Below, in pieces: positions 1-8,406 of a DNA stretch of 64,000 nucleotides. The first letter of the stretch is position 1. Each line of letters opens with the position of its first letter. Source of the DNA: Stenotrophomonas africana. GTDB lineage: Bacteria > Pseudomonadota > Gammaproteobacteria > Xanthomonadales > Xanthomonadaceae. A model generated the notes under the pieces. It saw only the letters and a program-made list of their open reading frames with translations, was not told the DNA's origin and ran no database searches. The stretch covers positions 62,001 through 126,000 of the forward strand of contig NZ_JABEME010000005.1 of the NCBI RefSeq assembly GCF_013004645.1, read 5' to 3'. The translations under genes and the position numbers were made by a program.

Positions 1-316
1 CGCGAACCAGATAGGTGCCTTCAATCTCCACGTACGGGGCACTGAAGGCAATGCGGTCGGTACGTGCCGGATCGATGGCCAGGAAGGCCAGATCCCAGCC
101 GTCTTCGCCCGCTGCGGCGACCACCGAGGCTGCGGCATCGTGGCAGGTGAAGCGTGCCTGCACCCCCATCCGCTGCGCCAATGCGGTAGCCAGTTCCAGC
201 GAAGGGCCGCGCGGTGAGCGCGCATCGCCCTGTGCCAGCACCGGGTTGCCCAGGTTGATCGCCACGCGCAGGAAACCGTGCGGTGCCAGCGTATTTCGAT
301 GGTCGGCCAGGAACAT
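1..316 (-). CDS. Substrate-binding protein, family 3 (3' end beyond window)
   Basis: The visible N-terminal 105 residues read as the first lobe of a periplasmic-type solute-binding domain (SBP_bac_3): an early strand with RVAINLGNPVL, then GPSLELATALAQRMG and later DLAFLAIDPARTDRIAFSAPY, the usual order in amino-acid-type binding proteins. No signal peptide is visible, so it may be cytoplasmic or exported another way. I chose the ATG at 316 because a GGAG lies 8 bases upstream; an ATG at 349 is in frame but has no such site. It follows the carotenoid oxygenase gene by 62 bases on the same strand. The ligand cannot be inferred. Confidence 0.75.
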   Translation of the reverse strand, partial: MFLADHRNTLAPHGFLRVAINLGNPVLAQGDARSPRGPSLELATALAQRMGVQARFTCHDAAASVVAAAGEDGWDLAFLAIDPARTDRIAFSAPYVEIEGTYLVR

Positions 317-378
317 GCAGGACTCCACGGGGCGGGGGAGACCCAGCATGCCAACAACGGTGTCCGTGTGGCGTGGAA

Positions 379-1902
379 TCAGCCGCGCGCGGCGAAGGTG
401 CCGTGGAAGCCCAGTGGCACCGCATATGGCAGCCAAGCCTGTGCCAGCGGACCGTCGTCCAGGTGGCGTGCATCCAGCACCGCCAGGCCGCTGCGCTTGT
501 TCACCGGATCAAGCAGGGTACCGATCAACCAGCCATCATCGGCGTTGCGGCTGCCCGGACGCGGTACGAACACATGCTCCTCGGCCATGATGTCCGGCCC
601 GTAGTTCCACAGCTGGCGGCGCCCGCGCTCGATGTCGAACGCGGCTACCGCGTTGAAGTACGGTGCGGTGGCCGGGCCGTCGATGGTCGGCGCGTACAGG
701 CGCGCCCCCCGGGTGTTGACCGAGCGCGGATCGAACAACGGGAACTCCACCGCACTGATGCCCAGTGGCTGCCAGCGCGCCTGTCCACGACGCAGGTCCA
801 GATGCAGCTCGACCAGGCTGGCGCCACTGTTGGCCGCATGTGCGCCGTCACCGGCCATCGCTTCCTTCATCGGCGAGCGTGCCTCGTTGATGTCGTCATG
901 GCGCACGGCGCGCAGCACGATGCCGCCATCGCGGGTGAACGCGTCGCCGAAGTGGTAGATCGCCGCGAACGGAGCCTCGAACCATTGCGCCTTGTCCGGC
1001 GCATCCTTGGCGACCACCGCGATACGCACAGCACGCTGCGGTGCAAACTGCATGCGCTCGAAGAAGCTGCCACCTGCGCCGGTGAAATCGAACGGCATCA
1101 TCACGAACACCAGGTGCTGGTCGGTCATCGCGAACGCGTGCAGATAGCCGTGTTCGGGGGTTTCGATCACATTGGCGCTGCGCAGCTGGCCGTCCGCACC
1201 GATGTGCCAGACCAGCAGGCCATGTCCCCCCATCAGGCTGATCGAGCCGAAGTTCCAGAGGCTGCCATCGCGGTCGCGCAGCGGGTGCGCCGAGAACGGC
1301 AGCGCGGCCAGATCCGGGCGCCAGGTGACAGGGCCAAGCGTCTGCAGCGAATCGGGGTCCACCTCGAACGCCGAACCGGATTCGCACAGTGCGAACAGGC
1401 GGCCATTGATCATCGTCACCGAGGTGTTGGCCACGTTGGCATCATCGTTGTTGCGTACCGCCAGCGCGCCGGGAACGCTGGTGCCGGCAGCCGGATACTG
1501 GAAGCGGCCGGCCTTCTGTTCACGGGTGAATTTCGGCGTGGCGACCATGCGCCCGTGATGGGTCAGGCTGCCATCACCATTGAAACGCCAGCCATGCACC
1601 ATGCCATCGCCGTCGAACCAGTGGTCGTAGCGGAAGCCATCGCGCTCGGTCCACGCCGGGCCATTGCGGTACAGCGTGCCGGCCAGGCCTGGCGGCAGCG
1701 TTCCCTGCAACTGCACGGTGGCCGGGCCGAGGCATTCGCTGCCGACGCTGCGCCAGCCGAGCAGCCACGGGTGGTCCTGCATACCCTGCGCGAACCGCGC
1801 CGGGTCGCCGGCGAAGGCGGGAGCGCTGCGCAGCGCGGTGGCACCCAGGGCCAGGCAGGCACTGCTGCTGAGCAGGGTACGAAGGAAGCGGCGACGGTCC
1901 AT
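379..1902 (-). CDS. Carotenoid oxygenase (RPE65/CCD family), Tat-exported
   Basis: A 507-residue protein of the carotenoid cleavage dioxygenase family, Fe(II) enzymes that split polyene or stilbene double bonds. The N-terminus carries a twin-arginine signal (MDRRRFLRTLL, then a hydrophobic stretch ending ALRSAPAFA), so export to the periplasm through Tat is likely. Family landmarks are LPPGLAGTLYRNGPA, the YDHWFDGDGMVHG block near residue 95, EHGYLHAFAMTDQH, IYHFGDAF, and a C-terminal PLGFHGTF with the last iron histidine. It lies 26 bases after the DUF2141 gene on the same strand, so the two are probably cotranscribed. The substrate is unknown. Confidence 0.9.
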   Translation of the reverse strand: MDRRRFLRTLLSSSACLALGATALRSAPAFAGDPARFAQGMQDHPWLLGWRSVGSECLGPATVQLQGTLPPGLAGTLYRNGPAWTERDGFRYDHWFDGDGMVHGWRFNGDGSLTHHGRMVATPKFTREQKAGRFQYPAAGTSVPGALAVRNNDDANVANTSVTMINGRLFALCESGSAFEVDPDSLQTLGPVTWRPDLAALPFSAHPLRDRDGSLWNFGSISLMGGHGLLVWHIGADGQLRSANVIETPEHGYLHAFAMTDQHLVFVMMPFDFTGAGGSFFERMQFAPQRAVRIAVVAKDAPDKAQWFEAPFAAIYHFGDAFTRDGGIVLRAVRHDDINEARSPMKEAMAGDGAHAANSGASLVELHLDLRRGQARWQPLGISAVEFPLFDPRSVNTRGARLYAPTIDGPATAPYFNAVAAFDIERGRRQLWNYGPDIMAEEHVFVPRPGSRNADDGWLIGTLLDPVNKRSGLAVLDARHLDDGPLAQAWLPYAVPLGFHGTFAARG

Positions 1903-1928
1903 GGTGGCCTCGGGTCTGGATGCGGGAA

Positions 1929-2351
1929 TCAGCGCAGGGTGATGTCGATGGCGGCGCCAGCGGCCGGCACATTGACGCGTGCTTCGTCGAAGGTCGGCTT
2001 GCGCATCACCTGCGGGTTGTTGCTGAAGCCGTAGCCTTCCACCGGCATGCCGACCAGGTTGGTGTCGAGCTTGCCGTTGTCGTTCTCGTCGTGGGTGAGC
2101 AGTACGGCGTAGCTGCCGGCCGGTACGCCCTTGAACGTGAAGTGGGCGCTGTCGCCGCTGGGCGCCGCTTGCTGGGCCTGCACGGGCTTGGCCTTGCCGT
2201 CCCAGGCGGCGGCGCTGTCGACCAGCGCAACGCGCAGGGTGCCGGTCTGCGCGCGGACGTCGTGCACGGTCACGGCCAGGTCGGCGGCGTGGGCACTGCC
2301 GGCCAGAGCCAGGGCAGCCAGGGCGGTGCTGAGCAGGGCGGTGCGGATCAT
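1929..2351 (-). CDS. DUF2141 domain exported protein
   Basis: A 140-residue protein with a clear Sec signal peptide (MIRTALLSTALAALALAGSAHA) followed by a compact beta-sandwich typical of DUF2141: LAVTVHDVRAQTGTLRVALV, a central FKGVPAGSYAVLLTHDENDN, and GYGFSNNP near the end. The DENDNGKLD segment looks like an acidic, possibly metal-binding loop. Function is not established. It is the first gene of a minus-strand set with the carotenoid oxygenase, which suggests a shared periplasmic role. It is transcribed divergently from the two-component system starting at 2508. Confidence 0.85.
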   Translation of the reverse strand: MIRTALLSTALAALALAGSAHAADLAVTVHDVRAQTGTLRVALVDSAAAWDGKAKPVQAQQAAPSGDSAHFTFKGVPAGSYAVLLTHDENDNGKLDTNLVGMPVEGYGFSNNPQVMRKPTFDEARVNVPAAGAAIDITLR

Positions 2352-2507
2352 GGCAGTGGCTCCGGAAGTGTGCGTGGCGGTGTGGAGCCAGTCTGCGCGG
2401 GGCGCTGCACCGGGTTCAGGGCCAGTGGTCATCGATTCGACGTGCCAGAAGTCACTTTCTGCGCGGGACCCATTGCCGCCGGCGCGCGCGCCGGTCAGCA
2501 TCTGGCC

Positions 2508-3608
2508 ATGCCCAGCCTGTTCCGCCATCTCTTGCGTCCTCTCAGCCTTGCCGGCCTGGTTACCGTGCTGGCGGTGGGCCTGTCGTTCGCTGTACAGCGC
2601 AACGGTGCCGGGCTGAGCCTGCTGCTGCTTGCCGTGTTCCTGCTGCTGTTCGTGGTGCACGGCTGGGCGTCGATGCCTTCCCGCGTGCGTGCCGTCGCTG
2701 CGGTGTTGCAGGCGCTGCTGGCGGTTGCGCTGGTTGCGCTGCAGCCGCGCACTGGAACCGCTCCGGTGCTGCTGGTGGTGTTGGTCGCTCAACTGGCCGA
2801 GCACTGGCCGCCGCGCTTCGTGCTGGGTGTTGCGCTGCTGGCCAACCTGGCGGTGTATGCCGTGCTGCGCCACAGCGGCTTCAGTCAGCCGCTGCTGGTG
2901 GTGCTGTTGTATGGCGGCTTCCAGGCGTTCGCCGCGCTGACCGCGCACTATGCGCGCAGCACGGCGCTGGCCCGCGATGATCTTGCACGGGTCAATGCCG
3001 ACCTGCTGGCTACCCGCGCGCTGCTGGCTGACAGTGCACGCGATGCTGAGCGCCTGCGCCTGGCCCGCGAACTGCACGATGTGGCCGGGCACAAGCTCAC
3101 CGCGATGCGGCTCAACCTGCGCGCCCTGGCCGTCGATCCCGCTCTGGCCGGTAGCGAGGGGCTGGTGCTGGTGGAAAAGCTGTCTGGCGAACTGCTGGCC
3201 GATATCCGCCAGGTGGTGCAGTCGATGCGCGATGATCGCGGCCTCGATCTGGCTACGGCATTGCACGCGCTGGCGGCGCCGTTCCCGCGACCGAGACTGC
3301 AGCTGCAGATAGGAGAGGGCGTGCGCGTGGGGGATCCGCTGATCGCCGAGACGGTGCTGCGGCTGGTGCAGGAAGCGCTGACCAATGCGGCACGGCACGG
3401 CAATGCAGAAACCGTATGGCTGACGATCAACGAAGAGGATTCACGGTTGCGTATCGATATCCGCGATGACGGTCAGCGCGCCGAGCGCATCCGCGAAGGC
3501 AATGGCATCGCCGGCATGCGCGAGCGCCTGGCTGCGGTGCGTGGCCGGCTGGAATTCGCGCGCACCGCACAGGGCGGCATGCACCTGACCGCATGGTTGC
3601 CGGCATGA
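2508..3608 (+). CDS. Sensor histidine kinase, NarL/DesK type (HisKA_3)
   Basis: A 366-residue membrane kinase. The first 150 residues hold about five hydrophobic helices with little periplasmic loop, resembling DesK-like sensors of membrane state. The phosphoacceptor motif is LARELHDVAGHKL, with the histidine near residue 190 (HisKA_3). The ATPase domain follows with EALTNAARHG (N box), DIRDDGQ (D box) and GNGIAGMRERL (G box). The ATG at 2508 is the first before the hydrophobic region. The next gene starts inside this stop codon (ATGA), so kinase and regulator are translationally coupled. The signal sensed is unknown. Confidence 0.9.
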   Translation: MPSLFRHLLRPLSLAGLVTVLAVGLSFAVQRNGAGLSLLLLAVFLLLFVVHGWASMPSRVRAVAAVLQALLAVALVALQPRTGTAPVLLVVLVAQLAEHWPPRFVLGVALLANLAVYAVLRHSGFSQPLLVVLLYGGFQAFAALTAHYARSTALARDDLARVNADLLATRALLADSARDAERLRLARELHDVAGHKLTAMRLNLRALAVDPALAGSEGLVLVEKLSGELLADIRQVVQSMRDDRGLDLATALHALAAPFPRPRLQLQIGEGVRVGDPLIAETVLRLVQEALTNAARHGNAETVWLTINEEDSRLRIDIRDDGQRAERIREGNGIAGMRERLAAVRGRLEFARTAQGGMHLTAWLPA

Positions 3609-4243
3609 GTGGCGCCGCGATCCGCGTTGCCCTGGCCGACGACCAGGCGCTGGTCCGTGCCGGCCTGCGCGCGCTGTTGCAGGGCCTGGGCGTGGACGTG
3701 GTGCTGGAGGCCGAAGATGGCCAGATGCTGCTGGACGCGTTGACGGCCCAGCGGGTGGATGTGGTGCTCAGCGATATCCGCATGCCCGGGATGGACGGGA
3801 TCGAGGCACTGCGCCAGCTGCGCGCGCGCGGCGATGCCACGCCCTGGCTGCTGCTGACCACCTTCGATGAAAGTGATCTGCTGCTGCGCGCCAGCGAGGC
3901 CGGTGCTCAGGGCTTCCTGCTCAAGGACGCTGCACCCGCAGACCTGCGCGAAGCAATCGAGCGCGTCGCCGCTGGTGAAACCCTGCTGCTGCCGGTCAGC
4001 ACCGAGCCGGTGCGCGCCCGTTACCGCTTCCACGACGAAGCACCGCCCACCGATACTTTCGGCGAGCGCGAAGTGGCGATCCTGCGCCTGCTGGCCGGGG
4101 GTTACAGCAACAAGGAGATCGCGCGCAGCCTGTTCCTGGCCGAAGGCACGGTGAAGAACTACGTGTCCGCCATACTCGACAAGCTGGGCACCCGCGATCG
4201 CACCCGTGCAGTGCTGAAGGCGATTACCCTGCGCATCATCTGA
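3605..4243 (+). CDS. Response regulator, NarL/LuxR type
   Basis: A 212-residue regulator: receiver domain with the acidic pair at LADDQ, the phosphoacceptor aspartate in VVLSDIRMPGMDG (about residue 58), the threonine of LLTTFD and the lysine of LLKDAAP. A LuxR-type helix-turn-helix follows (GEREVAILRLLAGGYSNKEIA, then GTVKNYVSAILDKLG). The start overlaps the kinase stop by four bases (ATGA). An upstream in-frame ATG at 3593 exists but the overlap start is the normal arrangement. It is the cognate partner of the kinase before it; target genes are not evident. Confidence 0.93.
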   Translation: MSGAAIRVALADDQALVRAGLRALLQGLGVDVVLEAEDGQMLLDALTAQRVDVVLSDIRMPGMDGIEALRQLRARGDATPWLLLTTFDESDLLLRASEAGAQGFLLKDAAPADLREAIERVAAGETLLLPVSTEPVRARYRFHDEAPPTDTFGEREVAILRLLAGGYSNKEIARSLFLAEGTVKNYVSAILDKLGTRDRTRAVLKAITLRII

Positions 4244-4265
4244 GTGGACGGAGCAAGGAGTGCCA

Positions 4266-4637
4266 GTGAACCCGATCCTGCATGTAGAGATCCCGGCCAG
4301 TGACCTGGACCGGGCCATCACGTTCTACCAGCGATGGCTGCAGGTCGCGATGGACGAACCTATCCTGCTGCACGACTGCCGGATGGCCTACCTGCCGTTC
4401 TCCGATGAGGCCGCGGGTGCCAGCATTGCGCTGGTGCACGGCTCGGACTACCAGCCGTCCGAGCAGGGGGCGCGCATCTATATCGGCGTCGATGACCTGG
4501 ATGCCAGCCTCGACCGTGCGCTTCAGGCCGGGGCCGAGCTGCGCTTCGGCCCGGCTGATGCGGGTGACTGGCGTGTGGCCGAGATCCGCGACAGTGAGGG
4601 CAACCGGATCGCGGTGCAGTCGCGCGCGATTCTGTAG
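4266..4637 (+). CDS. VOC (glyoxalase/bleomycin resistance fold) protein
   Basis: A roughly 123-residue single-module VOC protein (HVEIPASDLDRAITFYQRWLQV opening, IYIGVDDLDASLDRALQAGA, and the closing AEIRDSEGNRIAVQ). Such proteins bind a metal in paired beta-alpha-beta-beta-beta units and act as glyoxalases, dioxygenases or drug binders; the activity here is unknown. The start is taken as GTG 4266 because AAGGAG at 4255-4260 sits five bases upstream, while the in-frame GTG at 4260 overlaps that site. The TAG stop is part of the GTAG head of the adjoining repeat. Confidence 0.8.
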   Translation: MNPILHVEIPASDLDRAITFYQRWLQVAMDEPILLHDCRMAYLPFSDEAAGASIALVHGSDYQPSEQGARIYIGVDDLDASLDRALQAGAELRFGPADAGDWRVAEIRDSEGNRIAVQSRAIL

Positions 4638-4706
4638 AGCCGAGCCCATGCTCGGCTGCTGTTGGCCCAGCCGCTCCAGCTCAGCCGAGCATGGGCTCGG
4701 CCCTAC
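4634..4706. repeat. SMAG/REP palindrome dimer between convergent genes
   Basis: Two inverted copies of the GTAG-headed palindrome (GTAGAGCCGAGCCCATGC and its complement ending CTAC) face each other. The left GTAG contains the TAG stop of the VOC gene (4635-4637). The right CTAC contains, on the other strand, the TAG stop of the N-acetyltransferase (4703-4705). It probably folds in RNA as a bidirectional terminator or stabiliser. Confidence 0.93.
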
Positions 4707-5542
4707 AAGGGCGCGGCGCGCGAGCGCTGCAGCCAGTCATTGATGGCCGGGTCCAGCCGCGGGTCGTCCGGCAGCTGCATGCCGAAGCGCTGCTGCAGCA
4801 CGTCGCGTACATCACCGACATCATGCAGCGGGCGCTTGTCCGGTACCTGCCCGGGGCGGTACTCGGTGTAGTTGCCGCTGCCGATGGTCCGGCGCCAGTT
4901 TGGCCCGGTCAGCGATGCACGCAGCTGACCAGGGAAACTGGAGTCGGGATGGGTGCATACGTACCAGTTGCCCACCACGTTGTCGATCGGGGCCGGCGCC
5001 TGCAGGTCGAACCGATACATCGCCCGCCAGCCCTCGTTGGACTCGGCCGACAGCACGAAATCACCGTGGTCGGGCAGGCGCTGCAGCAGGTAGCGCTCGT
5101 GCGGCGTGGCCTGTGGCTGCGGATCGTGCAGGCGCAGCGGCACGGTCGGGGTCAGGCTGCCGAAACCGGCATCCACCAGCCAGTCATCGCCATCCACCTG
5201 CACGCGTAGCAGCAGGTGGGTACGCGCGGTCAGTTCGCCGTCTTGGGCGGCCAGCAGTACGCGCGCGCTCAATGGCTGCGCGTCGAAGCCCAAGGCCTGC
5301 AGCAGCGCCAGCAACCCGCCATTGAGCTCGAAGCAGTAACCGCCACGGCGGTCATCAAGCAGCTTGCGCTGCACGCTGTCCAGATCGATCGGCACCGCAT
5401 CGCGCAGCAGGCAGCTGAGGGTCTCGAAGGGCAGCAGTGCGTTGTGGCGCTGCTGCAGCAGGGTCAGGCCGGCCAGGGTCCGCGGTGGCGGCGCATCCAG
5501 CTGCAGGCGCTGCAGGTAGCGGGGGACATCGAGCGTCGTCAT
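4703..5542 (-). CDS. nat: Arylamine N-acetyltransferase
   Basis: A 279-residue acetyl-CoA-dependent N-acetyltransferase of arylamines and hydrazines. The catalytic triad is visible: Cys70 in RRGGYCFELN, His109 in ARTHLLL and Asp124 in LVDAGFG. Length matches bacterial NAT enzymes (about 275-285). The ATG at 5542 gives the standard N-terminus (LDVPRYLQRLQL); open frame upstream lacks family similarity. The C-terminal stop is provided by a REP repeat. The gene stands alone, divergent from the chemotaxis receptor gene. Confidence 0.93.
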   Translation of the reverse strand: MTTLDVPRYLQRLQLDAPPPRTLAGLTLLQQRHNALLPFETLSCLLRDAVPIDLDSVQRKLLDDRRGGYCFELNGGLLALLQALGFDAQPLSARVLLAAQDGELTARTHLLLRVQVDGDDWLVDAGFGSLTPTVPLRLHDPQPQATPHERYLLQRLPDHGDFVLSAESNEGWRAMYRFDLQAPAPIDNVVGNWYVCTHPDSSFPGQLRASLTGPNWRRTIGSGNYTEYRPGQVPDKRPLHDVGDVRDVLQQRFGMQLPDDPRLDPAINDWLQRSRAAPL

Positions 5543-5689
5543 GGAGGCACCGGGCGGGGGAGGGGCGTCCACTGTGCTCCCCAAACCGGGGTTGAGGTCA
5601 AGCGCGGCGGCCGTGTCATGCCTCCGTCGCCTGCACCCGGTACAAAGGCCGCGTCCGCCAGCGATGGGGGGCGCGGACGAAGAAAGCGC

Positions 5690-5716
5690 TAAAGTTGCCC
5701 TGAATGTGGCCGATAC
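5690..5716 (+). promoter_or_regulatory. Sigma-28 (FliA) promoter of the chemotaxis receptor gene
   Basis: TAAAGTTG at 5690-5697, an 11-base spacer, then GCCGATAC at 5709-5716. The known flagellar sigma-28 consensus is TAAAGTTT-N11-GCCGATAA, so 14 of 16 positions match with exact spacing. It lies 28 bases before the receptor ATG and tells that this receptor belongs to the late flagellar/chemotaxis regulon. Confidence 0.88.
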
Positions 5717-5744
5717 AGGTGCGTCCTTTCGCCTGGAGTCTGTC

Positions 5745-8285
5745 ATGTCGGCCGTTGTCCCCCACCTCCGGTCCCTACGCACGCGCCTTGCTGCGTTGCA
5801 CTCGGCGTCCCCCGGCCTGCTGCGCTGGCTGCAGCCGCATCGGCTCAGCGTAGCCAACAAGCTCAAGGCGACCCTGTGGATCTGTGGCCTGGGCCTGGTG
5901 GCGATCGCCGCTGTCTACGCCTGGACTGGTCATGCCAACGCACTGGCTGCGCGCAGCCAGGCCAGCTACCAGCGCGGCAGCGATCTGGCTACCAGCCTGT
6001 CCACGCGGGTGGCCGAAGCGCGTCGCCTGCAGACCCAGTATGCACGCAGTTTCGATGATGCCGACCGCGCGCAGCTGTTGGCCACGCAGAAGGCGTTGCA
6101 GACCGATCTGCAGGCGCTGCGCGCGACGCCGATGGATGCTGGCCGGCGCAAGGCCCTGCAGGCGCTGACCGAAGCTGCCGACGCATTCTCGCAGGGTGTG
6201 GCCGCCCTGTTCGAACGGGTCGACGAGATGGGCCGTGGTGATGCCGGCATCGCCGCGCAGCTGCAGCAGGCCGCCGACACCCTGCAGGCGCAGGTGGATG
6301 TGCAGCAGCGGCCCGCGCTGGCGCTGTCCCTGCAGAAGATGCGAAGGCAGGAGGCACTGCTGCTGCTCGACGGTGATTCCACCCACGCCGACCGTGCCAG
6401 CGAGGAGAAGCTGCCGTTCGATCTCGCGCTGGCGGGCCTGCCTGCGGATGTGCAGGACACCCTGCGCACCGGGATGGAGGCGTATCAGGCCGCATTGCTG
6501 GGGTATACCGCTGCCCGGGTCGGGCTGGATGTGGAAGCACAGTCGTTGCTGGATACTGCCGCGGGTGTAGCGCCGGCGTTGGCCGCATTCCAACAGGCGC
6601 AGGTGGCGGCGCTGGCCAAGGCACAGGCGCGCCAGCAGGCCGGCGCGCGCACGATGAGCGTGCTGTTCGCACTGACCCTGCTGCTGGTGGCCGGCGTGCT
6701 GATCACCAGCCTGGTGCTGGTCCTGCGTGCGGTGCGCCAGCCGATCCAGGACACCCTGCGCTTCGCCAGCGACATCGCCGACGATCGCCTGGACACCACC
6801 CTGCGCGTCTACAACGCCAATGATGAGATCGGCCAGCTTGCCCAGCGTCTGGTGGACATGCAGCAGCGCCTGCGCGCGCGCATCGAGACCGAGCGTGCCG
6901 TGGCGCGCGGCAACACCCGCGTGCGCCAGGCCTTGGACAGCGCGCAGACTGGCCTGATGGTGATCGATGCCGAAGGCCTGGTTGCGTATGCCAATCCAGC
7001 CCTGCTGCTGCAGCTGGAACTGCGGGCTGAAGACCTGGTGGGCAGCGATGCGGTGCGCCTGCATCCGGCGCTGGCCGCCCTGGCCGGCGTGCGACAGCGC
7101 GAAGAGCGCGAGATCGGCCATGGCGGTGTGCGCTATCAGCTGATCGCCAATCCCATCGTCGATGAAGGGCATTTTCTCGGCGTGGCAGTGGAGTGGCGCA
7201 GCCGCGCGCTGGAAACCCTGCTGGAAACCGAAGTGGCGGCGCTGGTCGATGCCGCCGCGCACGGTGACCTGCATGGCCGCATCGCGCTGGAGGGAAAACA
7301 GGGCTTCGTGCGCACACTGTCGACCAGCATCAACCGCTTGCTTGCCACCTTCGAGACCAACCTCGGCGATCTGCAGGCGCTTCTGGCTGCGCTGGCCAGC
7401 GGCGACCTCAGCGTGCGCATGGAAGGTGAGCTGCAGGGCGTGTTCGCACGCATGCGCGATGATGCCAACGCCACCGTCGCGCAACTGGGCCGCATCGTCA
7501 CCCGCATCCAGCAGGCGGCGTCCAGCCTCGATACCGGCGTTGGCGAGATCGTCGCCGGTCATCATGACTTGTCACAGCGCACCGAGCAGCAGGCGGCCAA
7601 CCTGGAAGAGACCGCAGCGTCGATGCACGAGCTGACCGACACCGTCGGCCGCAATGCCGATGCTGCGGGCCGTGCCGACGTGCTGGTCAAGGGCGCAGCA
7701 GCTGTGGCCCGGCGCGGCGGCGCGGCGGTCGACCAGGTGGTGGCAACCATGCACGGCATCAGTGAAGCCTCACGACGGATCGGTGACATCACCCAGTTGA
7801 TCGATGGCATCGCCTTCCAGACCAACATCCTCGCGCTGAATGCTGCGGTGGAAGCCGCGCGCGCCGGTGAGCAGGGCCGCAGCTTCGCCGTGGTGGCCGC
7901 GGAAGTGCGCCTGCTGGCACAACGCAGCGCGGAGGCGGCCAAGCAGATCAAGGGCTTGATCGAGGATTCGGTGGCGCGAGTCGGCCAGGGCAACCAGCAG
8001 GCCGAACAGGCTGGTACCACGATGGGCGAGATTGTCGGCAGCGTGCAGCAGCTGGCGGACCTCCTGGCCGGTATCCGCAGTGCGTCGCAGGACCAGCATG
8101 CCGGCATCGCCCAGGTGAACCAGACCATCGTGCAGATGGAAGCCAATACCCAGCGCAACGCCAGCCTGGTGGAAGAGGCCGGTGCTTCGACAGCGCAGAT
8201 GCAGGCGCAGGTGCATGCCCTGGCCGAAGCGGTGGGCGCGTTCCGTCTGCAGTCGATGACACAGGCGCGCGCTGCGGCGGCTTAG
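5745..8285 (+). CDS. Methyl-accepting chemotaxis protein with PAS domain
   Basis: An 846-residue receptor. A first membrane helix (about residues 42-60, WICGLGLVAIAAVYAW) precedes a mostly helical periplasmic region, a second helix (about 303-330, LFALTLLLVAGVLITSLVLVL), a HAMP linker, a PAS-like domain (ALDSAQTGLMVIDAEGLVAYAN), a further HAMP-like segment and the conserved signalling hairpin (FQTNILALNAAVEAARAGEQ). No CheB/CheR tether pentapeptide is seen at the C-terminus. The start at 5745 fits the sigma-28 promoter just upstream. The ligand is unknown. The gene is monocistronic, followed by a REP pair. Confidence 0.93.
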   Translation: MSAVVPHLRSLRTRLAALHSASPGLLRWLQPHRLSVANKLKATLWICGLGLVAIAAVYAWTGHANALAARSQASYQRGSDLATSLSTRVAEARRLQTQYARSFDDADRAQLLATQKALQTDLQALRATPMDAGRRKALQALTEAADAFSQGVAALFERVDEMGRGDAGIAAQLQQAADTLQAQVDVQQRPALALSLQKMRRQEALLLLDGDSTHADRASEEKLPFDLALAGLPADVQDTLRTGMEAYQAALLGYTAARVGLDVEAQSLLDTAAGVAPALAAFQQAQVAALAKAQARQQAGARTMSVLFALTLLLVAGVLITSLVLVLRAVRQPIQDTLRFASDIADDRLDTTLRVYNANDEIGQLAQRLVDMQQRLRARIETERAVARGNTRVRQALDSAQTGLMVIDAEGLVAYANPALLLQLELRAEDLVGSDAVRLHPALAALAGVRQREEREIGHGGVRYQLIANPIVDEGHFLGVAVEWRSRALETLLETEVAALVDAAAHGDLHGRIALEGKQGFVRTLSTSINRLLATFETNLGDLQALLAALASGDLSVRMEGELQGVFARMRDDANATVAQLGRIVTRIQQAASSLDTGVGEIVAGHHDLSQRTEQQAANLEETAASMHELTDTVGRNADAAGRADVLVKGAAAVARRGGAAVDQVVATMHGISEASRRIGDITQLIDGIAFQTNILALNAAVEAARAGEQGRSFAVVAAEVRLLAQRSAEAAKQIKGLIEDSVARVGQGNQQAEQAGTTMGEIVGSVQQLADLLAGIRSASQDQHAGIAQVNQTIVQMEANTQRNASLVEEAGASTAQMQAQVHALAEAVGAFRLQSMTQARAAAA

Positions 8286-8315
8286 CTTGCGGTTCCTTGT
8301 CGGCTGGCGGGGAAT

Positions 8316-8382
8316 CAGCCGAGCGTAGGCTCGGCTCTACATCGGCTGCAGGAACACTGTAGAGCCGAGCCCATGCTCGGCT
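8316..8382. repeat. SMAG/REP pair
   Basis: Two GTAG palindromes in tail-to-tail order: CTAC end at 8337-8340 and GTAG head at 8359. Stem arms are AGCCGAGC/GCTCGGCT. It fills the gap between two convergent genes (receptor and reductase fusion). Confidence 0.9.
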
Positions 8383-8406
8383 CACGCCAGCATTCGGCGG
8401 CAGGAA

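Noticed and set aside
1929..3398. Extension of the DUF2141 frame to 489 residues
   Set aside because: The upstream part runs antisense to the histidine kinase and is Gln/Arg/His-rich; the signal peptide at 2351 marks the true start.
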